A DNA stretch of 64,000 bases from Batillaria attramentaria. Its lineage: Eukaryota > Mollusca > Gastropoda > Batillariidae. The stretch covers positions 1,075,501 to 1,139,500 of the forward strand of contig JACVVK020000055.1 of assembly GCA_018292915.2 (NCBI GenBank). The letters are read 5' to 3'. Positions 52,832 through 64,000 of the stretch are shown one piece after another; within the stretch, counting starts at the first letter, position 1; each line of letters starts with the position of its first letter. The notes under the pieces were generated by a model. That model was not told where the DNA came from. It was given only the letters and a program-made list of their open reading frames with translations, and made no database searches. A program made the position numbers and the translations under genes.

Positions 52832-55800
52832 AGTAGTCGCATCTATCAAATAAATTTGCTGTTAAAAGCACGAATGAAGCTATATCAGTTATTTTTTTCC
52901 CCATCGATTTGGATTCAGTTCAGAGAAGCGGCCGGCAGCCGAGCACACCGTGACATGGACTTCCTTTCTGAACTAGCCTTGTACGTTGCAGGACTGAGCT
53001 GCTACTTCGGATGCATTCGCCGAGTCCGTCAAAACAAAAAGACGCTGTGCGCAGAGTCGATTGCAAGCCTCCTATAAAAGCAACACACAGATTGCTTCAA
53101 TTCACCGCTCCCGCACCCACTCGTCCCCCCCCCCCCAACTGTCCCTGCCCCCACTACTCACCCCTACAAGCTCTCCTTCTTCCACACACCGACACATCAA
53201 ATAAAAGGCGTGCAGTCGTATGCAGCGCAGTGCAGGGGAAGTAACTTAGTATTGAGTTTTAAAATTGTGGGGGCTAATAGATGCTCCCTGATCGCTGCGC
53301 CATCTCTGGTGAAAATGTCAAGAGACAGAAGAATGTTTGCATATCTTGCAAGAAACCCGACTTAGTACGGGCGGCTCAGCCCCATGTCGTCAGCTGAACG
53401 GCCGCGGCCCACTGTATCAAGTGAGTTCAATCAAACATTTCATTTTATCGTTTTCTTTGCTGTCTCAACTTCTAGGTCACTGCGCCAGTCGGCAAAGACA
53501 TTTTACCGCGAAAATGACACATGTCAAAAACGGCCTAGAGAACAAAGCGAGTCCTTTGTTTACATTCGCACATCCGCTCCACTGCGGCCGTACCGCGGAC
53601 AAGGAGGAGAGAGCAAAAGCGGTTGTCTGATGAGGACTAGTATCAGTACTGTGTACATTCCATGATGTGAACTGTAGATCTCATCTGACCAGTATACAAT
53701 CAGGTGGTGCGCTAGCACTACTTGATGCAGGTGTTGCGAGCCGAGAGCAGACGGCCTGACCGGGTCACTGTGACATTAGTACTTCTCAGTGAACTGTCTA
53801 GACAGACGTCACGCGGCGGTAACAGGGTTGTGAATGTGGTGTTGCGCAGTGTGATTTAGGCGTGTCCAACTGGTCTTTAGGCCGTTACCTGACCAGTTTA
53901 TGTCGTTTACCTCCCCTCTGACGACACTTCTTGTCTTCTTCAGACTCTACAGACGACTCCGGGGGCGGGATGTGAGCATTGCAGGAGGTACAGAATTATG
54001 CATGATGGCGTAATATTCCAACCTACTTTTCCCCCATGGCGCTCAAGTTTTAGTGTGAACTGACAACTGAGCGAGGCTACTGCTAAACATAGCAGTCACC
54101 CACACACACACAGTGCGGTTAGTGGCTGCAAAGCGGCTTGCGTGGTGCAGCTGCAGTGTTGACTGTGTCAGCCTCAGGAGCGCCGTGACATGCAGAGGCC
54201 AGTGACACGGCAGCAGTGAGAGTCTGGCAGCATGTCAGGCAGGGAGGGGTGCTTGCTGTGGTGAATGGTAGTAGCTGAATCGATCTACTACATGCTCAAG
54301 TCCCGCTACCAGCGCCCTTCCTGCAGTGCATCGCATGTAGCTGGGCATGCACAGTACACTGCTAGCAACTAAGAGCAGTTGTTAAGACAGGCAGAGGAGG
54401 AATGCTGGTATGTGTGTACAGTCTGCATATGTATATAACATCTGTAGTATCCTGTTTTATCCAGTGTGGATGCGCTTTTTCCTCATTAAATTTATGCGTT
54501 AAATTCAGCAAACAGCCGCTCTGCAAGCGGATTTTGACAAGTGATACGATTTCTAAATGAACATAATGCATTTCTGGCTCATAATAAACATACTTGGTGT
54601 GTAAAACAGGTCAGTGCTTGTAGCACATTGGTCACCATGAATGTCAGAGAGCATTTTACTTATGCTGTGTGTTATCTTCATTGCACATGGCCTTGTACAA
54701 TTACTACAAAGGAGGACAAACAGGCATTTAGGGATCTTTTGAGTGTAAATCATGTTGACCTTAGGGCATGTTAAGTTGTGCTGGGTCATGGAACCATCTA
54801 ATGTTCAGAGACTAGAAGATGAATAACATACATTTAGTTATAGTTTGTTGGTAATAGATTCTGTTTTTTAAACTGCTTTTAGTTCAGTTTTCAGTTTGAA
54901 TGAACTTGTTATTCTGTGTTATAGAAATTCACCTCTGGTACTGTTCATTTTAGGTTCAATCACAGATTGTTAGACATGTTCGTCATTTACCAGGAAGCAA
55001 TCATGATAAGTGATGGGAGACCTAGTGTGGTCTGATGATGCCCCAGAGAAAAGTTGCTCAGTGACTGTCCTAACACTCAAAACACTCCACTGTGGTATTT
55101 TCCTTTGTCGTTTGAATTAACTTTACCGCTCTCTATAGGGTGTTGCGAACCAAAGTGAAGATGATTTACCCTTTCTGAGTAAGAGGTCTTCAGTGTGTAA
55201 TATTTAAGGCCAGGCATGTGTGAAGATAATGGTATCCTGTTTAAGAAATGTTGCTGCTTGTGATCTTTGATAAATAGAACAAGGGCATGTGAAACTGAGG
55301 CGTTGATGTGCCAGAAGTTGTTGGTAGTAATGGTACATGTACAGTGATGTTGTTTTTAATGCTAATCTACAGTGCACAGCGTTCTTCAGCTGCATGAAGC
55401 ACATTTGAATTTAGAAGGTCACTCATTTACAGATAGTAGTATGTTTCTGCCCTGTATAATTGTTGAGTTTTCACCTTTATACAGCTAAGGTGATAAATTG
55501 ATTGCTTTCTTCTTGGAATGATAGACTAGTTGCAGCTGTTTCCACACACACACATACGCACAAGAACTCTTAGCATCAAAGAGAAGGACTGGTTGATGAA
55601 CTGTTACTGATGGCATGGAAACATTTTCATTACACTGGTATACTCAGTTTTCAATTTAGCTGTCGATTTTGTCGTCCTTTTTTTCTCTGTCTTCTTTTTT
55701 TTTTAAGGATTTTTTTTTAGACAAAGACGGACTAAAAAGTGAATCCATTAATTGTACCACTTTCCAAACTCCATCAGGACAGTCAGTAAACCAGTCATCG

Positions 55801-55942
55801 CTATGACTTTGCCCTTTCATTAAAACTCCTGTGAAAGATTAGAAGGTCTTGGTGATTTTTATCTGCTTTAAAGTCTCAATACATTAGTCAGGACAACAAT
55901 GCTGTGGAAAACTTATCATGGAATGCGCTTAATCCGTGCATC
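52830..55942. other. No gene recognised
   Basis: CpG is again higher at 53,280-53,620. A CAA/GTGAGT donor at 53,417 follows GAACGGCCGCGGCCC and could end an untranslated first exon. No acceptor partner or protein can be shown. The remainder is A/T-rich without supported frames or repeats. Confidence 0.4.
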
Positions 55943-56082
55943 ATTGTCTGTTTAATTTTCGTTAGCACTTAGAGCATGTAACTAGGAACGGACCTCTCCA
56001 AAAAGATAGCTAGGAGACGGTCCGGTTACAGTTACATATATATATATATGCGCTTTACAAATAAAATTATTATTATTATTAT
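55943..56082 (+). mobile_element. CR1/L2-like LINE 3' tail with hairpin insert
   Basis: ATTGTCTGTTTAATTTTCG..AGAGCATGTAA and GCGCTTTACAAATAAAATTATT(ATT)n match the tails at 31,760-31,850 and 25,171-25,320. A ~58 bp segment (about 55,978-56,035) containing complementary GGACC and GGTCC ends sits in the middle of the match. Confidence 0.75.
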
Positions 56083-59000
56083 CATAATCAGTCAGTTTGG
56101 ACAGTAAGCATCTTAAACCATTGTGGTGACTGTGGCTGGCATATATTGTTCTACATTCACAGAAGCGTATGGTGTACTGAGCAGACAAGGTTATTTGGTT
56201 GCAGACTGAATACCAGCTAGGCAGCACCGATTAGTGGCTATTTTTAATGACTTGGCCGTATTAACATGTAGTACAGGTATGGAAGCATCATGCCAGAGAA
56301 AGTCATATTTCTCCACTATTAGAGGCCACAAAATCAAAAATGGTCGCAGTGGCCGAAAAGAGCATCTATGCATTCGGCCCAAGCCTTAGACTCAGCAACT
56401 GAGAGCTTTCCATGCGGCAGCTTTTCCCCTCAGAACTCATTACAAACATAGAGACTTAAAGATAAAAATACTGCAGGGCATTGTGCCATCCGTACAATAA
56501 TCCGTAAGTCATAATCTCTGCTGTAATTACTCATGGCCAGCTAGATCCCACAAAAACCACAGCTTTGCGTCTTGCGTTAAAAAAAAGGTTATTTTTGGAT
56601 ACCGTGGTATATACATGTAATTTTGTGTGTCTTCAGTATATGTTAGATACCATCGTTTGAGTGTTAGCTAATTTGAATAACACATTAAATGCTGTTTGTC
56701 CCTTGTTCTTAAAAGGGAACTTCCTTGTAGCATGTATAGCATATATTAATGTGTGAAATAAGCCTGAGGTAATTCATTTAGTATTCCGCAACTTGATGAA
56801 GTGGATGCACAGTTGAAGTAACTGTCAAGATATTAATTTCCTTTAGGCGCTTTGTCTTGATTCACACTCAGTCTTCTGACAGTGTATGCACTGGTATTCA
56901 CAACTGTCAAACAGAATCATACGCACTGACTCGACTGAGGATCACTAAACTAACTAGCTGCTGCAAAGTGCAATGGTAATTATTCTTTGTGTTCTACAGG
57001 AAATACTTTCTAAATACTTGTACCAAATTTTATGGTTACGGAAATGACAATAATACTGTATTGGATAAGAGTGCTAGTATCAGCTACATGTTACTGTTAA
57101 TGTAGGTGCAGTGTAACAATGGTTTAACTTCAGTATGATGATTCTAAATCAGCATACTGTTGCATTGCTTATATATCGTGTGTTTATTAAACATAGTGTG
57201 ATCTGGATGATTTATACAAAGTCCAGTGGTGTGAACTTCAAAGATCAAAATGATTTTCTAATGTCTACTGTCATCTATAAAATAAAGTAACTTAATTGAA
57301 TTCTCTCATCTACGTTTCCTTGAAAGGCTTGACAGTGAGATCGCTTAAGATAGTTTAAAATGGTGAGAAATAAAATCAACGTAGTTAGGGGGGGGGAAGA
57401 CCAACTGGTATGTTTGGACAAAAGAAAGTCTGAAATCAGTTTTTAATAAGGATCATGTCAAATTAACAGAGTTAAGCATGAGGTGGTGTACAGATTGTTT
57501 TCATAGACTGAATTTTTCTGTGACTCCATCAGATTCCTGCCACAAAGTACTTACTGTTGGAAGGTGTTGCATAGCTGCCGTCACCCAATCAACCAAGCTC
57601 TTCATAGCTTACAAGCAACCTAATTTTTTTCCTGACAAGAAATTAAATGCTAAAAATTAAGAAAATCAACAAGGATGTTTGAAGATTCCAATGCCGGTAG
57701 TTTGCTCTTGTCAGAGGAGACATTCTGGAGTCATTCGGCATTTCTGTACAACCGGGAAATATAGATCTATGCTGGCTTCCCTGAACTTCCCTGTGCTGGT
57801 TCTTGACCCCAGCAGTTCTTGTTCACAGTGATGGCATTGCAGTTCAGTATCAAGTGAAGACTTCTGGTGTATTGATTTCCAACACTGCCATAAGGCAAGA
57901 AGGTGATACCATAGGGTGGTCTCCACAATCCACCAGCAACTCTATCCAAGGCATGCACATCAGAATTGTTCATTTAGGGGCCTGCAGAATATTCTGTCGC
58001 CATTTCAGTCAGGCATCTGGTTTAGGTGCAGTTGACTGAACATTGCACTTAACAACAGAAGGTTGGTGGGTTTGAGCCATTGACAAGATGTGTACAGATC
58101 CATTATTAGGTGCTCTATACATGCAAGTCACCTTCATAGTGGACAGAAGTAGTGCATAAAAGTGCAGCTATCCACATTCTGTTTCTAGTCAAGACATTTC
58201 TCTAGTTATCTGTTGACTCAGTTCTGTCAACCTGCTAGCCATGCCTCCATCATTGTGCTTCACGCCTTATTTCGAGACTTAAAAAATAAAAAATAAAATT
58301 CCATATTCAGTATGTAATGTCTGTTCCTTTTCATCTTCTATTTGTGGTCAAGAATAAGTAACTTTGGGCTCTCATTGTGGTGCAGTATGGATGCAAACAA
58401 AGGGATAGGTTGTACAGGACTAAAAGTAAAACTGAAGGAACCTAGGTGCAAAAACTCGCCTCTCTTGGTCCAGGCACTCCACTTTTTGTCAGGCATGCAC
58501 GGAGTGAACTTTCCTTTTTCAGTCATTTTCAGTCAAAATTTTATCCATGATAAGACAGCTGATTCTGGAGACTGATTTGCAGTTTTACAGGGCCCAAGGA
58601 TTTTGTTGCCTCCATGTAAGAGAGTGGATCCTTGGTATAAATGACCACACAGCCACACCATCAGGGTTCTCTAACCAGTAGACCAGGGAAGATGAGGCAG
58701 CGGGTTTGGTTGGCACTGAGCTGCTTATTTCATATATTTACAGTATTATATATATTTCAGATATATATGTCTTTGTACACCCTGAACTGGCGATGAAACT
58801 AACATGAGTCCTACCAGAAGGAAAATAGAAAGTACAATTCAATTCAAGGACAGTAGATTTCCTTACAATACTGGCCTAAAGAACAACAGCCAAAATAAGC
58901 ACCTACATTCCACCACTGATTACAATTCACCAAAAATAAGTATCATTATGCAATTGTGGGAAACAGTGTTTTGTGTCTCAAAATATACTACATGTATTGA

Positions 59001-59804
59001 GACAAAGCAAAATAGTTGTCACAACATCCATTTAATTGTAATAAAGAGACTAAAATATTCTGTACCTTATCATTGTGAAAAGTGTGTCACTTCCATCCAG
59101 AATCGCAAAACATCAATATGGCTGACAGGCGAGATGCTTCCTGTAGGCCTTACAATGGTATAAGTGACCCCTGGTAGACAGCTCACACAGAAAGCTATAC
59201 AAGGTGAACTGTAAATCTAACTAGCCAATGAAAGATCACTGGCTGCATGCTTTTTCACCATTGAACAGCCTCAGCTACCTTGCCTGAACCACCAGCAGAC
59301 AATACCAGAAGGCCAAACTAAATAATAAAACAGGTTAATAGTAATAGTTTTGTAGTAGTTGCCATAAATCTCAGCTCACAAGAAATTCTGCCTCAATTAC
59401 AGACTACACTTCCTGTACTTAAATAGCAAGGTAAAGCAAAGTCTCTAATGTAATAGTTTTAATAAAGGACAAAGTGCAGTAATATGCAGATTATTGGTAC
59501 TTGCTTCATCATACATGGATTCCAAGTTAGTTCCAGCTACCGGCTATACAACAAGTTACGAAGCAATACCAGTATGCTTGAAAGCCGGCTGGACCGCATC
59601 GCCCCGTACAAAGCTATTCTCTCTCTATCTCTCTCTCTGACACGCACACACACCAGTCACTCTGCCACACCCAGATGAGCTCAGGTAGGCAGTTTCAATT
59701 GTTTAGAATTTTGTACAATTATGATGCAAAATATGGGGTTTTCCCCCTTGCTTTTATTTTTCAATGTGTTTTGTATTGAGCACATGATTAATTTTATTTT
59801 TCAG
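56083..59804. other. No gene recognised
   Basis: A/T-rich DNA with short frames only. The longest (58,804-59,163) shows no recognisable domain. It probably holds introns or upstream sequence of the zinc-finger gene. A CT/CA tract occurs at 59,620-59,655. Confidence 0.45.
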
Positions 59805-59887
59805 AGAGTTGCAAGGTCAGCTGACAGAAGCAGCTTTGACAAGTAATACTCATTGCCCCTCCCTTGCCTCCAGCCACCACCACCACA

Positions 59888-61090
59888 ATGTCAGATGCTG
59901 ACATCATGGCAGAAGCCTATTCTAAAGAAAAAGAAGGACAGCAGCCAAGTCTGTCGCCTGTGTCCAAGCCAGCAGCAGTAACACATCCACATCGCATGTC
60001 TGGCATCATGGACTTGTCTACCAGTGGGGCCGAGTCCCATAACACAGAGAACGGGCTGCATGGTCCAGCGTTCCCCAGCTTGGTGGCAATGGGTGGGAGT
60101 GGCCTGGGCAATGGGAGTGGGTCTGCGGCCAGCAAACTTGCTTGTCGCTATTGTGGCAAGACATTTTCCCAAGCGGGTTACATTAAAGCACACGAGCGTC
60201 TCCATACAGGGGAGAAGCCTTTCGCCTGTTCCATCTGTGGGAAACGCTTCAGCGACCCCTCCAATTGGAAGAAACACGAGCGTGTTCACGCCAACCAGGC
60301 ACGCAAGACAGCAGGTCCACCCACGTCCGATGTGGCTCACAAGGTAAAGAGTTTATATCTGAGGTCAGTCAGTTCCTTAGTTACTTCTTCCCTGCAACAG
60401 CGCCTTGCGGCTCGTGCCAACATGGGAGATGGGGGCGGGGATTGTAGCAGCGGAAGCAATGGTCCCATCGTGTGCAAGGTGTGTGGAAAGGTGTTTTCCA
60501 GCCAGAGCAGTCTGTCTACCCACAAGCGTATTCACACGGGGGAGCGTCCATACCGCTGTGGGCGATGTGGGAAGGCCTTTACCCAGGTCGGCACCCTTCG
60601 TACACACGAACGTGTTCACACAGGCGAGAAACCATACGTGTGCCGTGTCTGCGGTCGCACCTTTGCCCAGTCAGGCTCCTTCCGCATGCATGAGCGCCGC
60701 CATGCCACTGACGCCACTCAGCGCTGTCATGTCTGTTACGCGACTTTTTCCACGTGGAAGGAACTTCAGCTACATATGACTTCACACCCACAGGTAAGAG
60801 CGGAATCCTGCATGCTGGCCATGTAGTCGCTTCACCTTCGCCTTGGAATACTGTCAATTCACTCTTTTCGCTAAACTGAGACTGTGTGGCTAATTGTTAA
60901 CTTGTACTTTTTTTCTGTTTTCACTATTTTTGTGCTTTACAAAGATTGATTCTAATCTGGTTGTGTAGGAAAGTTATTTTCATGCTGTCAAGAGAAAAAA
61001 TAAGAAAGCGAATAATAGTGAATTCAGTACTCCATCTAGCTCTCTTTTTCTTTGCAGGTCTTCCTCCGCTTTTGCTACCTTGCATCCTAG
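59888..61090 (+). CDS. C2H2 zinc-finger protein, six fingers
   Basis: A probable sequence-specific DNA-binding nuclear protein. Exon 59,805-60,793 follows acceptor TTTATTTTTCAG and ends ACAG/GTAAGA. The first in-frame ATG is 59,888 (MSDADIMAEAY) in CCACCACAATGTC, with an in-frame stop upstream at 59,837. Fingers begin near residues 86, 114, 196, 224, 252 and 280: CRYCGKTFSQAGYIKAHERLH, CSICGKRFSDPSNW, CKVCGKVFSSQSS, CGRCGKAFTQVGT, CRVCGRTFAQSGS and CHVCYATFSTWKE. TGEKP or TGERP linkers join 1-2, 3-4 and 4-5. A Ser/Gly-rich N-terminus precedes finger 1. In phase 0 the next acceptor (TTTCTTTGCAG, ending 61,057) adds VFLRFCYLAS and a stop at 61,088-61,090. If the intron is retained, the protein instead ends VRAESCMLAM. 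Family unnamed; intact by all visible criteria. Confidence 0.8.
60344..60400 (+). other. Possible 57 nt in-frame intron (exitron) in the zinc-finger exon
   Basis: AAG/GTAAAG at 60,344 and a pyrimidine-rich CTTCTTCCCTGCAACAG ending at 60,400 frame 57 nt, exactly 19 codons without a stop. Removal would join VAHK to RLAARAN between fingers 2 and 3, shortening the linker. Confidence 0.45.
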
Positions 61091-61148
61091 GCTGCTTGGG
61101 CAGGGTAGGGGCTCAGCACAGGCATCAGTAGCGACTGGCTTGGCATTC

Positions 61149-61154
61149 AATAAA
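61149..61154 (+). terminator. Poly(A) signal of the zinc-finger gene
   Basis: AATAAA 59 bp after the TAG stop of the second coding exon. Its proximity supports that exon as terminal. Confidence 0.55.
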
Positions 61155-64000
61155 GGATCTTTTTCATTTCCTCTTGTTTGCATGCTTGCTTACATCATGT
61201 GTGCTGAGTTTTGGATTGTGAATGCTGAGTTTGAATGTACACTCTCCACTTGTCTGCCAGGTAAACTCAAGGACTAGGTTTTTCATGGATGGTGCATCTG
61301 AAGCACCGGCTGGGCTGGAATACCTTTACTCTAAGAGTTCATAATCAATGAAAATTCCTGTTAGGTGCTTCCTGTGAGACTAGCCGTGACAGAACACTGA
61401 CCTGTGTGTTACTGGATGCCAAGAATAAAAGTAACCTCCAAAAGTTTTTTCCCCACTGTCTGTGAATAATAGTGATCTCTCTTTAAAAAAAACAACAACA
61501 ACAAAAACACAGTTCTTTTCACAGATCTGTATTGATTTGCAGACTTGCTCAAGTCTGCGAGCAGAATCAGAGAAAAATATCCACACTTTCCATATAGCAT
61601 AAACAGTAAATGGTCTTGCAAAGTAACTGTTGATAACCCCACAATTTTATGCTCGATCAGGAGATGCGCTTGGTCTCCAAGTTTAGTGAAAATTTACTCA
61701 ATAAACAGTAGCTTTACCTTGATGAGTGAAATATGGGAAGATTACTTTGTTCACTACTAAAAACATGAAGTGTTACGTGACACATTTCAGTGTATTTTGT
61801 AGAAAAATGCTGTGCAATTATACATGTATGTACCTTAAACTGGAGACTGCAACACTACTGCTGGAAGCAGGAAAAAATCTCAATCTTTTATTGAGATCAC
61901 ACTTTTATCATAGTCATTTTTATTATCAACTGCGTCAGTGTTTACAGTCAGAGGGAGCATCCACAAAAAAAACAAAAAAAAAATTACACAACACCAACAA
62001 CAAACCAAATAACCCTTATGGCCACAAATTTACATTTCATAAAAGAACACTTACTCCAGTAGCACACAGCTGTGAAGAAAACACAGTGCCAATGGTCTTT
62101 TGAAGGCTGTAGTAATGGCACGGTCATGACAGCATCAAAGGTAAGGAAAATGTACACGTGTATCTGGCACGCAACATGTTATGCAACTACTGTATTTTGC
62201 TGTGCCTATATGTGGGTTCAAAAAAGCGTATGGGCTACAGCTTATTTGCAATGAGATTTTGTGGCAATCAGATATTCTGTTTCACGCCCAGAAGCTGATG
62301 TGCCCAGGAAGACAAAAATAAATAAATAAATAAATAAATTTAAAAAATAGCGCACTTCTAACCAGTTGCCAGCAGCAAATTTCAGCTTGACTGTGCTAAC
62401 TCTTACAACTAATCAGTATGAAATTGAAGTACCAATCTGTTTCAGAATGATCGAGTTGTGTGACTGTCTTTTCTGTTACTGTATATATACTCTGTGTGTG
62501 TGTGTGTGTGTGGGAGAGACAGAAAACGTAATTGTGTTCAACTGGCAGTGTGTTGCACAGTAAAGATGTACATGTACATGAATAAACTTTACTGTACAAT
62601 TGTACACAGTGACTGCTGTCCGAGGTAGCAGTCCTAGTACAGGTGTACATAAAATGCAGAAAATAGCTACAGGTTTGCTAGCACACAGTGACAGAATCCT
62701 ACTAAAGTGTACACCTTGTTAGCTTTGAAGGAGTGAGTAGATCTTTTAGGTGAGTGTTGAGCGTGTCACATGAGTGCAGTACATGCACAGTACACCTTGT
62801 CATGTGTGTAATCTCTAGTCCGCTTCATGTGTGGACGGTGCAGTTGCCTGACTGGTGTGACGTGCCATAAAGCATGACAGCTATTCATAAGGAAATGAGT
62901 AGACAGTTGTGATTTGTGGTGCATAGGGATATGTATCCGAAATAGTCACAAGAAACCGGTTTTAGTCAACATAGAAAGAGGTGTGTGAAGTGCACGCCAG
63001 GTGCGTTAATCAGGTCCTCCCTTACCTGTTTGGTTATTTGTACAGCTAGCATGGGTTCTCTTCTAAACATGGAGACAGCAGAGAGAACCTGTACACAGAA
63101 ATAGTGAAGTTACGTGTACTATAGCTTGGCAGCGCATGCACACCTGTCTTGATTGCTCTTTTGTTAGTAGAGATAGCTGTAGGGTGGTTTACCCATCTAG
63201 ATGTTGGCCAAGTTGACTTAGAAGTTATAGCATATCATCAACATGCAGCCTTTGTCCTCTCTTCCTGTGACGTCACTCATCCCTACCAACAATAATCAAT
63301 ACACTGCCTTTGAAGGGCAGTTGTATAGTACATGTATCCAGATGGTGGAATGATACAATAGGGTGCAGCTGCAGCCAAGTGCTGCGCTTTGCTGTCATTA
63401 GCTATACACTGAACTCACTTGCTACATTGAAACTGCAGCATTCACATTGAGGAAGAGGAAAAGATGTGCATAATCACCAGTTTCGTCTTTTGATACCAGG
63501 GATAGACCATAACGAAGATTCATATATGTCATGGGACACAATGAGTAAAGGCATCTAGCGCATTACAAACCTGCAGATACTTTGATAATTAGATTACAAT
63601 TACATATTAATGGTTTGGTGAAATAGGAATTAACTTCACTTTTATTATTTGAATAAGTGTTATCTTACTACTTGTGGGTCTGCCCCAGCCACACTGGGTG
63701 ATGGGGGACCAGAAATAAGCCCCTATGATTTGGGCATAGCATTTATTCATTGCCTTGCTTAGTGTTGATAGCAAAGAGGGCACTGTAGCAGTGTTAAGCT
63801 ATTTTCAAGGATTTAAGCAAGTTTCAAAATTTTTAAGCAACACACTTGATGGCGCATTTCATTTAGAGTAAGTTTTCCGGATACTGTACCATGGTATGTA
63901 GAAAGATAGCTAGGTGATATATGATGGCTAGGATCTCCTTGTGTGCCTAGGTGAAACGTGATCGAATGCTGTGGCAGCTACAGCATTGAATCAGCCAGTG
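61155..64000. other. No gene recognised
   Basis: Contains an (AAAT)n tract (62,317-62,340), a GT tract (62,494-62,512) and A/T-rich sequence without supported frames, repeats or RNA genes. Confidence 0.45.

Noticed and set aside
58804..59163. 119-residue frame upstream of the zinc-finger gene
   Set aside because: No recognisable domain, A/T-driven composition, and no splice or promoter context. It is kept as non-coding.

Overview
The window looks like a transposon-rich stretch of a metazoan nuclear genome, most likely a mollusc and probably a marine gastropod. The evidence for this is spliceosomal GT-AG introns, very long CA/GT microsatellites, tRNA-derived SINE fragments, and RTE-, CR1/L2- and Rex1-like LINEs together with pogo- and Tc1-type DNA transposons. 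The taxon is an inference from repeat content; no single-copy marker gene was recognised. Nothing prokaryotic (operons, CRISPR, insertion sequences) is present.

Region 1 (1-16,740) is a tandem array of about six and a half units of ~2.2 kb, ending in a longer transposase gene. Each unit holds a ~1.87 kb deletion derivative of a pogo/CENP-B-type DNA transposon, with long terminal inverted repeats and TA target duplications, plus ~325 bp of the same flanking DNA. The transposase fragment in each unit keeps the psq-type and CENP-B-type DNA-binding region and stops at a GTCGAC junction. In the last unit the DNA instead runs on into a DD36D catalytic domain, two further exons in consistent splice phase, a frameshifted OTU-protease-like domain and a poly(A) signal. 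This transposase-OTU unit is the most unusual thing in the window.

Region 2 (16,740-26,560) is a mosaic of anonymous dispersed repeats: a 0.5 kb direct repeat, three partial copies of a second repeat family, a 1.7 kb foldback element rich in AAGGTCA half-sites and interrupted by a LINE 3' end, a decayed multicopy-family pseudogene, and a degenerate ~175 bp satellite. Region 3 (26,560-38,460) holds a Tc1-type element, a CR1/L2-like LINE, an RTE LINE with a 13 bp target duplication, and a 5'-truncated Rex1-like LINE. The last two are nested in one copy of the second repeat family, so the order of events can be read.

Region 4 (38,460-53,000) holds a SINE, several near-perfect palindromes, three copies of a ~1.3 kb repeat (two facing each other), a 322 bp solo LTR, a C59 tract and several CA/CG/GT tracts. 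Region 5 (53,000-64,000) is lower in repeats. It contains the one gene that looks intact: a six-finger C2H2 zinc-finger protein at 59,805-61,090 with clear splice signals and a nearby poly(A) signal. Apart from this gene, all coding material seen is transposon-derived and broken.
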